NCBI GenBank assembly: GCA_030656535.1 | Contig: JAUSPL010000112.1 | Location: 1-11,825 of the forward strand | Length of the DNA stretch: 11,825 nucleotides | Direction of reading: 5' to 3' | From: Gemmobacter sp. | GTDB lineage: Bacteria > Pseudomonadota > Alphaproteobacteria > Rhodobacterales > Rhodobacteraceae | Shown here: positions 1-7,045 of the stretch, piece by piece | Position numbering within the stretch: the stretch's first letter is position 1 | Layout: every line of letters starts with the position of its first letter | Position numbers and translations under genes: made by a program | The notes under the pieces: generated by a model | Told to the model about the DNA's origin: nothing | The model's input: the letters and a program-made list of their open reading frames with translations, nothing else | Databases searched by the model: none

Positions 1-672
1 ATCCGCGCGCCGGTCCGTTGACCTCGCCACCAGACCCGAAACGTCGGTCGACAGCAGTTCGTGCAATTGCCAGCCCCTAGCCGCCTGACCGCCCAGAAAC
101 AGCGAAAGCCGGTCCAGACGCAATTCGCCAATCGTTGCCCCGCCCGGACGACGCAGGCGCAGACGGATCGCCGCCCGCGCCTCTGCCACCGCGACACCGG
201 CCGCAACCAGCGCACCACGGCCGTCGATATATTCTGCCTCGGCAATTTCCAGCGGCCACAGGGCCACATCCTGCGCCGAACGGAACTGACACGCCGTCTG
301 CTGCCCCTCGGTCAGGGCGGCCCGGATAACGGTGTTGCGCGGGATCACCACGCCTTCTGCAAGTGCGGGGTTTGCCATGTCGGGATCGAACGAGGCCACC
401 ATCATCGACGGCGTCGGCGTCAGGTAATGGGGATACACGACCTCCAGCAAATGACTGGTGAACGCCGGGTATTGCAGGTCCAGTTCAAGTTGCACACGCG
501 CCGACAAAAAGGCGACGCCTTCCAGAAGGCGTTCGACATAGGGGTCCAGAACCTCGACCCCGTCGATACCCAACCGGGCCGCGACCTTTGGATAGGATTG
601 CGCGAACTCGGCGCCCATTTCCCGCAAATAGGATAGTTCGGATTCGTAATGGCGCAGCAGGCGGGTGTCCAT
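1..672 (-). CDS. tssF: T6SS baseplate subunit TssF, N-terminal 224 residues (partial, runs off left edge)
   Basis: TssF (VasA/ImpG family) is a wedge component of the T6SS baseplate, assembling in the cytoplasm with TssE, TssG and TssK. Translating the minus strand from ATG 672-670 gives an uninterrupted frame to base 1. It starts MDTRLLRHYESELSYLREMG, continues with AEFAQSYPKVAARLGIDG and DPYVERLLEGVAFLSARV, and then has YPAFTSHLLEVVYPHYLTPT. These are hallmark N-terminal motifs of TssF, in the order and at the positions expected. The family is normally about 600 residues, so roughly two thirds lies outside the window. Only two bases separate its start from the tssE stop, which indicates translational coupling. 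Identification is by recognised family motifs. No defect is visible in the portion present. Confidence 0.95.
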   Translation of the reverse strand, partial: MDTRLLRHYESELSYLREMGAEFAQSYPKVAARLGIDGVEVLDPYVERLLEGVAFLSARVQLELDLQYPAFTSHLLEVVYPHYLTPTPSMMVASFDPDMANPALAEGVVIPRNTVIRAALTEGQQTACQFRSAQDVALWPLEIAEAEYIDGRGALVAAGVAVAEARAAIRLRLRRPGGATIGELRLDRLSLFLGGQAARGWQLHELLSTDVSGLVARSTDRRAD

Positions 673-674
673 TG

Positions 675-1172
675 TCAGCCCACCCGTTCCAGCGAGATCT
701 GCCCGGTGGTTATGTCGACCTCGGATCTCAGATACAGTTCCATCGGCAATGGCTGCGCCCACATATCTGCCCGAATATCGAACACAACCAGCGACTCGCC
801 CGCTTTTTGCGCTGGGCGGGGCACCACATCCAGCGTGCCGGGCTTGATGCGAGGTTCGAACAGTTCAACCGCGCGGACAATGCCAGCCCGAATACGGTGC
901 GTGCGGTCATCAGTCGACGTAAGGCCGGACACCTCTGGCAAGCCATAATTCAGCACCGATGTCGCAACGTTGGGATAAATCCGCGCGTCGATGACGGTTT
1001 CCGCGTTCGAGGTGTTCAGCAGCCACGAAAGATCGCGCCGGATGATGTCGCGCAGCCGACGCAGGTCGATCACCCGGTCTTCGCGGGTTTCCCGGGGGTT
1101 GCCGGGTTGGTCGTCCGTCAGCCGGTCAAGCAAGGACGGCTGCAGACGTTCCGAAATCGTCTTGTCCGCCAT
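675..1172 (-). CDS. tssE: T6SS baseplate subunit TssE (gp25-like)
   Basis: TssE is the T6SS homologue of phage T4 gp25, a wedge protein at the sheath-baseplate junction that helps start sheath polymerisation. The 165-residue product has the family's usual length. N-terminal SLLDRLTDD (13-21) is typical, followed by a Lys/Arg-rich helix. The signature RRDLSWLLNT (45-54) comes next, then YPNVATSVLNYGLP (66-79) before the GPW/gp25 core. RAGIVRAVELFEPRIK (95-110) and a C-terminal beta-rich LYLRSEVDITTGQ (147-158) complete the fold. The start ATG lies 6 nt after the tagJ stop and the gene ends 2 nt before tssF. A GGGAGG lies about 13 nt upstream, longer than ideal spacing, so initiation probably depends on coupling to tagJ. 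Nothing appears broken. Confidence 0.94.
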   Translation of the reverse strand: MADKTISERLQPSLLDRLTDDQPGNPRETREDRVIDLRRLRDIIRRDLSWLLNTSNAETVIDARIYPNVATSVLNYGLPEVSGLTSTDDRTHRIRAGIVRAVELFEPRIKPGTLDVVPRPAQKAGESLVVFDIRADMWAQPLPMELYLRSEVDITTGQISLERVG

Positions 1173-1178
1173 CCTGTG

Positions 1179-1988
1179 TCACAAACCTCCCGGTTTCACA
1201 TCCATTCGAAGCGCCCGCACATCCATCAGTGCGGTATCGCCCGCACTGGTCGCCAACAGCCGCTGACCGATTCCAACAAAGGTATCTGCCCCCATATCGG
1301 TCCAGTCCGTCGCCCGCGCCAACCGTGTGGCCCCCGACCCGGATGGCGCAGTGCCCGGATATCGGGTTGGGATCAGCGCAACGATTTCGGCCCCGTTCTG
1401 CAAGGTCAGGTTGGCGGCCGTCCAGACGGCATCCCGCAGATCTGCGGGCGGGTCTGCGCGCAACGAGGCGATGGCGGTGAAGGGCATCCAGTAATACTTG
1501 CCGTTCACAATGATTTCCAAGACCGGCCCAAGCCGGGGGTCTGCGTCCGCGATCCAGTCAAACGCGACGCCGTTCAATTCGCCTGACGCGGACGGTGCCG
1601 CATCGAACGCACGGGCACGCAAATCGGCGGCATCCTGCACCCGCCCCGCTGCCAACGCACGCAGGGATTCCACAAGCAGCGCGATCCATTCCTGTGGGTC
1701 GCCAAAGATCAGAGGATCTTTTTCACCAGCAAACACCTTTTCGCGGTAGACTTCACAGATGATTGCCTCGCGGTAGGTCTGCGCCATCGGCAACGCCGAC
1801 GGATCCAGTTCGGCGCACAGCTTCAACTGCGAAACAGCCCGTTTCCAGTCACCTTGCACACACAAAAGCTGAAACAAGAATATCCGCAGCCGGGAATCGC
1901 CCGGATTGGCGCGCACCTGCGCCTGCAAAGCGGCCAGCGCACCGTCGGGGTCGCCTGCCTTGAGATGGGCCGTTGCGTCCTGGGTCAC
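1179..1988 (-). CDS. tagJ: T6SS accessory protein TagJ (ImpE/HsiE family)
   Basis: TagJ/ImpE is an accessory T6SS protein. The Pseudomonas homologue HsiE1 binds the N-terminal part of the TssB sheath protein and has been linked to ClpV-dependent sheath recycling. The 269-residue product starts with a TPR-like helical part (DGALAALQAQVRANPGD, 15-31, then a second repeat around 43-62). Family motifs follow: FDWIADADPRLGPVLE (143-158), GKYYWMPF (163-170), LIPTRYPG (205-212) and GQRLLAT (241-247). The start is GTG at 1988-1986. It is supported by GGAG six bases upstream and by the absence of a better in-frame ATG. It sits between hcp and tssE, a common place for tagJ. Its presence implies that a ClpV of the TagJ-associated type is encoded outside the window. 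Confidence 0.92.
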   Translation of the reverse strand: MTQDATAHLKAGDPDGALAALQAQVRANPGDSRLRIFLFQLLCVQGDWKRAVSQLKLCAELDPSALPMAQTYREAIICEVYREKVFAGEKDPLIFGDPQEWIALLVESLRALAAGRVQDAADLRARAFDAAPSASGELNGVAFDWIADADPRLGPVLEIIVNGKYYWMPFTAIASLRADPPADLRDAVWTAANLTLQNGAEIVALIPTRYPGTAPSGSGATRLARATDWTDMGADTFVGIGQRLLATSAGDTALMDVRALRMDVKPGGL

Positions 1989-2019
1989 CGCGGTCTCCGG
2001 TTCTGTAAGATCAAGAGCC

Positions 2020-2044
2020 GCCGCCGCCCATGAATGGCGGCGAC
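2020..2044 (-). terminator. Strong GC-rich hairpin between hcp and tagJ
   Basis: Read on the minus strand downstream of the hcp stop, GTCGCCGCC pairs with GGCGGCGGC around a 7-nt loop. This makes a 9-bp stem with one G-T wobble and otherwise G-C pairs. No T-run follows, so it is not a canonical intrinsic terminator. It could protect the hcp 3' end from exonucleases, or act as a partial or Rho-assisted terminator that lowers expression of tagJ, tssE and tssF relative to hcp. The structure is seen directly; the function is inferred. Confidence 0.5.
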
Positions 2045-2081
2045 GGGCATTTTGCAGTCGGTCCTGCGCGGACGCCTGGCG

Positions 2082-2570
2082 CTACTTGGCTTCGTTGGCT
2101 GCGATGTCGTACGAAAACTCGACCTGCGCCGCCTCTGCGCCCTTCTTGTCTTGCTCTTTGTACATCACCCGGAACTCGCCGAAGTTGATCGTGAAGTTCA
2201 CCGTCAAACGATCTTCACCACCGCTGCCGCCGGTCGACACCGACGAAATGATGCAGTCTTTCAGCGTATAGATGATGTATTCCAGCGGCGAGTCGCCGGC
2301 TTTGCGGCAGGTAAGAATGATTTCGCCGTGGTGCGTCCCCTTGGCGCAGCTCTTGACAAGCTCGTGCGTGGACTTTTCGTAATAGGTGGTGAAGGAAATG
2401 TCTTGAAAGTTGGCCTTTCCCGCACCCGACCCGCCGCCCATATGCGTGGTGCCAGAGTTCGACAGGCCCCAGGACCAAGCAAGAACATCAATTTCCTTGC
2501 CGTGCTTCTTGTCCTGGCTTTCGCCATCGACTGCAGGACCGGTAATCTTGAGGAACATGTCAACAGCCAT
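2082..2570 (-). CDS. hcp: T6SS inner-tube protein Hcp
   Basis: Hcp forms the hexameric rings stacked into the T6SS inner tube. It is expelled on sheath contraction and can chaperone effectors in its lumen. The 162-residue product is of normal family size and has the expected landmarks. The N-terminus is MAVDMFLKITGPAVDGES, followed by the basic KKHGKEIDVLAWSWG (21-35). An extended loop rich in Gly (41-52) leads to FQDISFTTYYEKSTHELVKS (55-74). The C-terminal strands include DCIISSVSTGGSGGEDRLTV (105-124). A strong AGGAG precedes the ATG by 7 nt, consistent with high translation. It is not a fused or evolved Hcp because no extra C-terminal effector domain is present. Hairpins on both sides of the gene suggest separately controlled mRNA abundance. 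Confidence 0.97.
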   Translation of the reverse strand: MAVDMFLKITGPAVDGESQDKKHGKEIDVLAWSWGLSNSGTTHMGGGSGAGKANFQDISFTTYYEKSTHELVKSCAKGTHHGEIILTCRKAGDSPLEYIIYTLKDCIISSVSTGGSGGEDRLTVNFTINFGEFRVMYKEQDKKGAEAAQVEFSYDIAANEAK

Positions 2571-2592
2571 GAGAGTTCTCCTTTATCATAGC

Positions 2593-2610
2593 GCGGTCAC
2601 TATCGACCGC
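2593..2610 (-). other. Small inverted repeat in the hcp leader
   Basis: GCGGTC and GACCGC form a 6-bp perfect inverted repeat with a 6-nt loop, ending about 12 nt upstream of the hcp ribosome-binding site. On the transcript it would form a stem just 5' of the AGGAG. It could be a stabilising 5' stem left after processing, or a protein-binding site. The repeat is visible; any role is inferred. Confidence 0.35.
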
Positions 2611-2622
2611 AGGTGCAGTGTG

Positions 2623-2651
2623 AAAAAGCGCGCCCCGACGCCAGGGCGCAC
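2623..2651 (-). terminator. Intrinsic-terminator-like hairpin between tssC and hcp
   Basis: On the minus strand, about 10 nt after the tssC stop, GCGCCC pairs with GGGCGC around an 8-nt loop. The stem can be extended by a T-G wobble and a G-C pair to 8 bp. A GC then TTTTT follows within two bases. This is the shape of a Rho-independent terminator, though the T-tract is short (five T) and is interrupted by C afterwards. Because hcp continues in the same direction without an obvious promoter in the remaining leader, partial termination or processing is more likely than a complete stop. Confidence 0.5.
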
Positions 2652-2660
2652 GGCTTGAAG

Positions 2661-4154
2661 TCAGGCCTTTTCTGACGGCAGCTTGCTGACAAGACGCAGC
2701 GAAACCGTCAGACCCTCCAATTGGTAATGCGGCCTCAGGAAGAACTTTGAGGTATAGTAGCCGGGGTTGCCCTCGACCTCTTCGATGACAACGTCCGCTG
2801 CGGCCAGCGGCCGGCGCGCCTTTGTTGCTTCGCTTGAGGTGGCGGGGCTGCTGTCGACGTAATTCAGAATCCAAGATTTGAGCCAGCGCTCCATCTCGTC
2901 GCGGCTTTTGAAGGATCCGATCTTGTCGCGGACCATGCATTTCAGATAGTGGGCAAACCGGCAAGTCGAGAAAAGATAGGGCAGTCGCGCCGCAAGGTTG
3001 GCGTTGGATGTGGCATCCGGGTCGTCATATTCCGCCGGTTGATGCAGCGACTGCGCCCCGATGAAGGCCGCCATATCGGTGTTCTTGCGGTGAATCAGCG
3101 GCATCAGACCGTTCTTGGCCAGTTCTGCTTCGCGTCGGTCGGAAATGCCGATTTCGGTCGGGCATTTCATGTCAACGCCGCCGTCATCGGTGGGGAACGT
3201 ATGGGTCGGCAGATTGGCAACCGTTCCGCCAGATTCGATGCCCCTGATACGCGAGCACCACCCGTATTCCTTGAAGCTGCGGTTGATGTTGGTGGCCATC
3301 CCATAGGCTGCGTTGACCCAAGCGAATTTATCGGATTCCGCGTTACCTGTGTCTTCTTCAAAGGCAAACTGTTCCACCGGGTCCGACTTGGCACCATACG
3401 GACGGCGACCAAGGAACCGAGGCATCGTGAGGCCAAGGTACTTGCTGTCCTCGCTGTCGCGCAGGCTTTTCCATGCGGCGTATTCCGGGGTCTGCATGAT
3501 CTTGGTCAGGTCGCGCGGGTTCGCAAGCTCCTGCCAGCTGTCGAACTGCATCAGGGACGGATCAGCGCCGGTAATGAACGGGGCATGCGCCGCGGCTGCG
3601 ACCTTGGCCATTTCGCCCAGCAATTCGACATCCGGACCCGAGTGGTTAAAGTGGTAGTCCCCGACCAGACACCCATAGGGTTCGCCGCCAAACTGACCGA
3701 ACTCTTCTTCATAAAGCTTCTTGAAGATCGGTGACTGGTCCCAGGCTGCGCCCTTGAATTTCTTCAAGGTCTTGCCGAGGTCCTTTTTCGAGATGTTCAT
3801 CACCCGGATTTTCAACATTTCGTCGGTTTCGGTGTTGTTCACCAGATAGTGCAACCCGCGCCATGCGCTTTCCATCTGCTGATAGTCAGCATGATGGATG
3901 ATAAGGTTGATTTGCTCCGACAACTTCTTGTCGATTTCAGCCACCATCGCCTCTAGCGAGTGGAAGACGTCGTCGGAAATCAGCGCGGTATTGGCCAGCG
4001 CCTGCTGGGCCAACGTCTTGACCGCAGTTTCGACTGCGGTTTTCGCATGATCGGTGCGGGGGCGGAATTCCTTGGTCAGCAGGCTGGCAAAGTCAGCCTC
4101 CAGGGTCTCGGTGGCGGCCGCTGTGCCTTGGGTAGCAGTGCTCTCAGTTGCCAT
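2661..4154 (-). CDS. tssC: T6SS contractile sheath large subunit TssC
   Basis: TssC (VipB/IglB/HsiC family) is the large sheath protein. With TssB it forms the helical contractile sheath around the Hcp tube in the cytoplasm. The 497-residue length is typical. Family motifs in order are EIDKKLSEQINLIIHHADYQ (73-92), SAWRGLHYLV (96-105), FGGEPYGCLVGDYHF (155-169), DSWQELANPRDLTKIM (205-220), LTMPRFLGRRPYG (242-254), WVNAAYGMATNI (279-290) and LPTHTFPTDDGGVDMKCPTE (315-334). The C-terminal ARRPLAAADVVIEEVEGNPG (446-465) and FFLRPHYQLEGLTVSLRLVS (471-490) also fit, the latter being the strand that locks sheath subunits together. Its ATG lies 3 nt after the tssB stop, and AAGGAA at the tssB end serves as its ribosome site. 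No frameshift or truncation is seen. Confidence 0.98.
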   Translation of the reverse strand: MATESTATQGTAAATETLEADFASLLTKEFRPRTDHAKTAVETAVKTLAQQALANTALISDDVFHSLEAMVAEIDKKLSEQINLIIHHADYQQMESAWRGLHYLVNNTETDEMLKIRVMNISKKDLGKTLKKFKGAAWDQSPIFKKLYEEEFGQFGGEPYGCLVGDYHFNHSGPDVELLGEMAKVAAAAHAPFITGADPSLMQFDSWQELANPRDLTKIMQTPEYAAWKSLRDSEDSKYLGLTMPRFLGRRPYGAKSDPVEQFAFEEDTGNAESDKFAWVNAAYGMATNINRSFKEYGWCSRIRGIESGGTVANLPTHTFPTDDGGVDMKCPTEIGISDRREAELAKNGLMPLIHRKNTDMAAFIGAQSLHQPAEYDDPDATSNANLAARLPYLFSTCRFAHYLKCMVRDKIGSFKSRDEMERWLKSWILNYVDSSPATSSEATKARRPLAAADVVIEEVEGNPGYYTSKFFLRPHYQLEGLTVSLRLVSKLPSEKA

Positions 4155-4157
4155 GGC

Positions 4158-4661
4158 TTATTCCTTTTCGGCTTCGGCTGCAGGCGCCGCGGCAAGCGAC
4201 GCAAGAAGGGCCGGGTCTGCCATTACCTTGGCGATCAGTTCCTCGGCCCCCGGTTTGCCGTCCATGTATGTGATCAGGTTTGCCAGTTGGTTGCGCGCAT
4301 CAAGCAAGGCCTTCAGGGGCTCGACCTTTTCAGCAATGGCGCCGGGGCTGAAATCGTCCATGCCGTCAAAGGTCAGATCAACCGACATGTTGCCTTCACC
4401 CGTCAGCGTGTTGGGCACGTTAAATGCGACACGGGGCTTCATCGCCTTCATGCGGCGGTCAAAGTTGTCGACATCGATTTCCAGAAACTTGCGATCTGCG
4501 ATTCCTGGCTGGGGCACTTCGGACTTGCCTGCGAGGTCGGACATAACGCCCATGACGAACGGCAACTGAACCTTCTTTTCGGCACCGTAGACTTCGACAT
4601 CATATTCGATCTGCACCCGCGGGGCACGGTTCCGCGCGATGAATTTCTGTGAACTCGACAT
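4158..4661 (-). CDS. tssB: T6SS contractile sheath small subunit TssB
   Basis: TssB (VipA/IglA/HsiB) is the small sheath subunit that interlocks with TssC and, in TagJ-containing systems, offers its N-terminal region to TagJ. I place the start at ATG 4661-4659, giving 167 residues beginning MSSSQKFIARNRAPRVQIEY. This matches the family N-terminus and has AGGGAG six bases upstream. A longer frame from 4709 adds 16 residues with no family resemblance. Motifs are YDVEVYGAEKKVQLPFVMGV (20-39), DRKFLEIDVDNFDRRM (56-71), MDDFSPGAIAEKVEPL (101-116) and ALLDARNQLANLITYMDGK (118-136). The acidic, Ala-rich tail is ordinary. It lies 57 nt from tssA and 3 nt from tssC in the same operon. Confidence 0.97.
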   Translation of the reverse strand: MSSSQKFIARNRAPRVQIEYDVEVYGAEKKVQLPFVMGVMSDLAGKSEVPQPGIADRKFLEIDVDNFDRRMKAMKPRVAFNVPNTLTGEGNMSVDLTFDGMDDFSPGAIAEKVEPLKALLDARNQLANLITYMDGKPGAEELIAKVMADPALLASLAAAPAAEAEKE

Positions 4662-4718
4662 GTATGGCTCCCTGTTGTTGTGTATGATCGCGCCGCAGGG
4701 CACGTTCACTCAGACAAT

Positions 4719-5732
4719 TCACTCATCTTCAATTCCGCCAAGCATCATGACGCTTTCGACCCCCTGGGGCGCCATGTCTTTCATAATTGACATGAAATCT
4801 GCGCCGATCAGACGGCGAGCCCTGTGCAGAAAAATCGGCACCGGGCTGGAGGGTTCGTTGGACTCGTAATAGGCGATGATGCGATCAATCGCAGCGCGCG
4901 CATCCGCAATTGAATTGATTGCCCCGGGGACCGACGCCACCGCAAATGCGGCTGGCGCGATGACATCGGCGGGAACGTCCTCGACCGGGACGGCCGGGGT
5001 TTCGGGTTCACCCACCGCTTCGGCCAATTTGGACAAGATGCGTTTGATCATCCGCATCAGCGGCGAAAGATCAGGGCCATAGCCGGGAATCTGCTCGTCA
5101 AAGACCCGGTTGATCCCAGCCAGATCGTCCAGCAATTGCCGCGCGGCGGCAAGATCTGCGCGCAAAGCGTCGGGGCTGGTTTCCTTGAACGCTGCAGCTA
5201 TCGTAGCCTTATCCGGCGTGGTGGCTCCTTCGGGTGGTGTGATCTCGCCCTCGGCGATCTGGATATCGCGCAGTGACACCCGGCCAAACGTGCGACTGTC
5301 TGCCAGAGGCAGCGATCGCAGCCCCGCAAGGATGGTGCCTTGCGTCGCCAACCCCAACACCGCGTTTACACGCATCGTAGGATCGTTATCGTCATCGGCA
5401 TCCAGTTCTGGATGACAGCTGTCCCAGTATTGTTCCAGGCAACCACAGATATAGCTTACCGGGCCGACCAGACCTTGCAACCCGTCAATGGCCAACGCTG
5501 CCCGCGCCCAAACGACGGCTACGCGCAGATCATGGCTGCGGCTCAGAACCTCCAGCGCACGCTCGGCGACATCGGTGTATTTGGGTTCTTCTCCTGCAAC
5601 GATTTCCTTGCCAACCTGACGTTCCTCGCCTGGTTGAGCAGCAAGCATCAGAGCGGTGAAACCTGAATCATATTCAAGGTTTTCGCCACTGGGGCGAGCG
5701 TTGGATCGTGGGGTCAAAAGTGACTCGAGCAT
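4719..5732 (-). CDS. tssA: T6SS assembly protein TssA (ImpA family)
   Basis: TssA contacts the baseplate and membrane complex and then caps the distal end of the growing tube-sheath, coordinating polymerisation. The 337-residue product begins with an ImpA N-terminal domain: SGENLEYD (15-22), then RVAVVWARAALAIDGLQGLV (70-89) and YWDSCHPELDADDDNDPTMR (102-121). A helical middle with an Ala/Pro-rich linker (about 240-268) leads to a C-terminal domain with YYESNEPSSPVPIFLHRARR (288-307) and ADFMSIMKDMAPQGV (311-325). The length and EPSSP-type C-terminus resemble the shorter TssA1 kind rather than long TssA variants. It is the first gene of the minus-strand operon, divergent from the TolQ/TolR-like operon. 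The ribosome site is weak (GGGA about 9 nt upstream of ATG 5732-5730). Confidence 0.95.
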   Translation of the reverse strand: MLESLLTPRSNARPSGENLEYDSGFTALMLAAQPGEERQVGKEIVAGEEPKYTDVAERALEVLSRSHDLRVAVVWARAALAIDGLQGLVGPVSYICGCLEQYWDSCHPELDADDDNDPTMRVNAVLGLATQGTILAGLRSLPLADSRTFGRVSLRDIQIAEGEITPPEGATTPDKATIAAAFKETSPDALRADLAAARQLLDDLAGINRVFDEQIPGYGPDLSPLMRMIKRILSKLAEAVGEPETPAVPVEDVPADVIAPAAFAVASVPGAINSIADARAAIDRIIAYYESNEPSSPVPIFLHRARRLIGADFMSIMKDMAPQGVESVMMLGGIEDE

Positions 5733-5758
5733 CTGAAGTCCCGGCAGGAGTAAACCAA

Positions 5759-5788
5759 ATTATACAATACTCAACAGCACGATATAAA
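5759..5788 (-). promoter_or_regulatory. Candidate sigma-70-type promoter for the tssA operon
   Basis: On the minus strand a perfect TATAAT lies at 5764-5759. A weak -35-like TTTATA (4 of 6 to TTGACA) sits 18 nt further upstream at 5788-5783. The predicted start would fall roughly 20 nt before the tssA ATG. The perfect -10 within an AT-rich island is the main support. The -35 is poor, so an activator may be needed. Confidence 0.4.
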
Positions 5789-5793
5789 AGACG

Positions 5794-5897
5794 TTAGCAC
5801 ACTGCCTCTTTATGTCTACTATGGGATTCCTGTGTTTTGTCTGCTTGACGACACAGAAAATGAACGCTTGACCCACAGGTCGCGAAACAGTTTCAAT
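5794..5897 (+). promoter_or_regulatory. Two weak candidate promoters for the plus-strand operon
   Basis: Two possibilities are visible. One is TTAGCA (5794-5799), a 17-nt gap, then TACTAT (5817-5822). The other is TTGACC (5868-5873), an 18-nt gap, then TTCAAT (5892-5897). Both match the sigma-70 consensus only partly (8 or 9 of 12). I cannot choose between them by eye, and the real promoter may be neither. Confidence 0.25.
5830..5856. promoter_or_regulatory. Inverted repeat CTGTGT-N15-ACACAG, possible operator
   Basis: A perfect 6-bp inverted repeat (CTGTGT at 5830-5835, ACACAG at 5851-5856) with a 15-nt gap lies between the two divergent genes, just downstream of one candidate plus-strand promoter. 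Such spacing can suit a dimeric regulator, but six bases per arm is short and could occur by chance. Confidence 0.25.
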
Positions 5898-5926
5898 CGG
5901 GCATTGCCAGATCAAGGGGAATTGCG

Positions 5927-6403
5927 ATGCCTGCCGTCAAAGCGCGTTCGCGCCGCGTGTTGTCTGCCGAAATCTTGTCATTGCAAGCCTTTGTCATATT
6001 TTTGGCAACAGCTTTGATATACGGGGTTCCGGCAAAAGCCCAAGACCAGGCCGGCCGCCTGACGGTCGAGCTGAACAAGTTCGAAGACGACCCGGGAGGA
6101 TCTTGCAGGGCATTCTTCTTGTTTCGAAACAAGACCGGCCTGACGTTGGAGGGCTTCGAGATGTCTTTGGCGATTCTCAATACGGGGGGCGTGATCGACA
6201 GGCTTTTGACCATCGACGCTGCTCCGATTCCTGTCGCACGGACCACGCTGAAGCTGTTCGAGATACCGCAAACCCGCTGCGACTCGATCTCTGAGGTCCT
6301 GCTGCATGAGATCGGATCCTGTCGGCCGCAAAACAGCGACGAAATCGACTGCTTTCCGCTGCTGGACCTGACCAGCCGCACGTCGGCACCGTTGGTTCAA
6401 TAG
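5927..6403 (+). CDS. Small exported protein of unknown family, four cysteines
   Basis: I do not recognise a named family. The 158-residue product has a basic N-terminus (MPAVKARSRRVLSAEIL) and a hydrophobic stretch at about 20-33. A plausible signal peptidase I site follows AKA at 36-38, so the mature part should lie in the periplasm. The mature domain has about 120 residues and looks beta-rich (LTVELNKFEDDPGG, FFLFRNKTGLTLEGFEMSLA). It has four cysteines at 60, 118, 132 and 142, allowing two disulphides. A good AAGGGGA precedes the ATG. It is first in the plus-strand operon, ending 3 nt before the TolQ-like gene. It is probably a periplasmic partner of that energised complex, by position only. 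Codon use and GC match the neighbours. Confidence 0.8.
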   Translation: MPAVKARSRRVLSAEILSLQAFVIFLATALIYGVPAKAQDQAGRLTVELNKFEDDPGGSCRAFFLFRNKTGLTLEGFEMSLAILNTGGVIDRLLTIDAAPIPVARTTLKLFEIPQTRCDSISEVLLHEIGSCRPQNSDEIDCFPLLDLTSRTSAPLVQ

Positions 6404-6406
6404 GCG

Positions 6407-7024
6407 ATGGCCCCGCTGCTAGGGATATTGGTGCAAGGCGGGCCAGTCATCCTCTTGCTGGCCGTGCTGTCGCTTGGGTCTTTGGCGCTGATCGTGGTCA
6501 AGGTGGTCCAGATGCGCGGGGTGCTGTCGGGCGCCACGCAGCGCGCACAGGCGATCGCCCATTGGACCGCGCGTGACCGCCATGCGGCTATCGCCGCAGT
6601 TGCGCCTAATTCCCCCGCCGACCGGGTGATGATTGCCGCGATGCAGGGCCTTGACGCGGGTCGGCGCAGACCTGGGCTGGACACCGATCTTGAATGGCGC
6701 GGCAATGTCGAGCTTGCCGCTCTGACCCGCCACATTCGATTGCTGGAATTGATTGCCATGGTCAGCCCCCTGTTGGGGTTGCTGGGAACTGTGTTGGGGA
6801 TGATTCAGTCGTTTCAGTCACTTGCTGCTGCAGAAGGTGCGGCCAACGCCTCGATCCTTGCGGGCGGCATCTGGCAAGCGCTTTTGACGACAGCCGCAGG
6901 CCTTTTGGTCGCGATACCGGCTGCGGTTGCCGCAGGGTTGTTGTCCGACCGCGCCGACCGTGCAGCCCAGATGATTGAAGCTGCGGTCGGCCAGCTATTC
7001 GCCGCCGAGGACACGCCGCACTGA
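6407..7024 (+). CDS. MotA/TolQ/ExbB-type proton-channel subunit
   Basis: Members of this family form pentameric inner-membrane channels. Together with ExbD/TolR dimers they turn proton flow into mechanical work on a periplasmic arm. The 205-residue product has the standard three-helix layout: TM1 about 10-33, TM2 about 112-135 and TM3 about 152-178, with a cytoplasmic loop between TM1 and TM2. Signature motifs are SPLLGLLGTVLGMIQSF (120-136) and GIWQALLTTAAGLLVAIPA (154-172), including the conserved Pro and Thr residues lining the channel. It is short next to TolQ (about 230) but within the ExbB range. The start is only 3 nt after the previous stop with no good ribosome site, suggesting translational coupling. 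Whether it is closer to TolQ or ExbB cannot be decided here; its partners are not standard for either. Confidence 0.92.
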   Translation: MAPLLGILVQGGPVILLLAVLSLGSLALIVVKVVQMRGVLSGATQRAQAIAHWTARDRHAAIAAVAPNSPADRVMIAAMQGLDAGRRRPGLDTDLEWRGNVELAALTRHIRLLELIAMVSPLLGLLGTVLGMIQSFQSLAAAEGAANASILAGGIWQALLTTAAGLLVAIPAAVAAGLLSDRADRAAQMIEAAVGQLFAAEDTPH

Positions 7025-7045
7025 CCGGCAACAATGGGGGGATAC

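Larger units (their letters stand above)
5733..5926. promoter_or_regulatory. Divergent intergenic control region between tssA and the TolQ/TolR-like operon
   Basis: This 194-nt stretch contains no convincing gene. Its left part (about 5750-5820) is clearly AT-rich against the GC-rich surroundings, as expected for a bacterial promoter zone. It must hold start signals for the minus-strand T6SS operon and the plus-strand operon, since both begin here. An AAGGGGA ribosome site at 5914-5920 serves the plus-strand gene starting at 5927. No clear sigma-54 consensus (GG-N10-GC) was found by eye. Confidence 0.6.

Noticed and set aside
588..1586. A 332-residue plus-strand open frame
   Set aside because: It is antisense to tssE and tagJ, is Arg/Gln/His-rich in the manner of GC-rich shadow frames and has no recognisable domain. 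The minus-strand genes are certain.
2585..2590. TATGAT upstream of hcp as a -10 promoter box
   Set aside because: No -35 match lies at usable spacing, and transcription from it would begin inside the ribosome-binding site, removing it.
2949..4652. Plus-strand open frames opposite tssC and tssB (2949-3734 and 3960-4652)
   Set aside because: They are shadows of the sheath genes, with no family features and no fitting ribosome sites.
4662..4709. A 16-residue N-terminal extension of TssB from ATG 4709
   Set aside because: The added residues do not resemble the family. The internal ATG has a good AGGGAG ribosome site and yields the expected MSSSQKFIARNRAP start.
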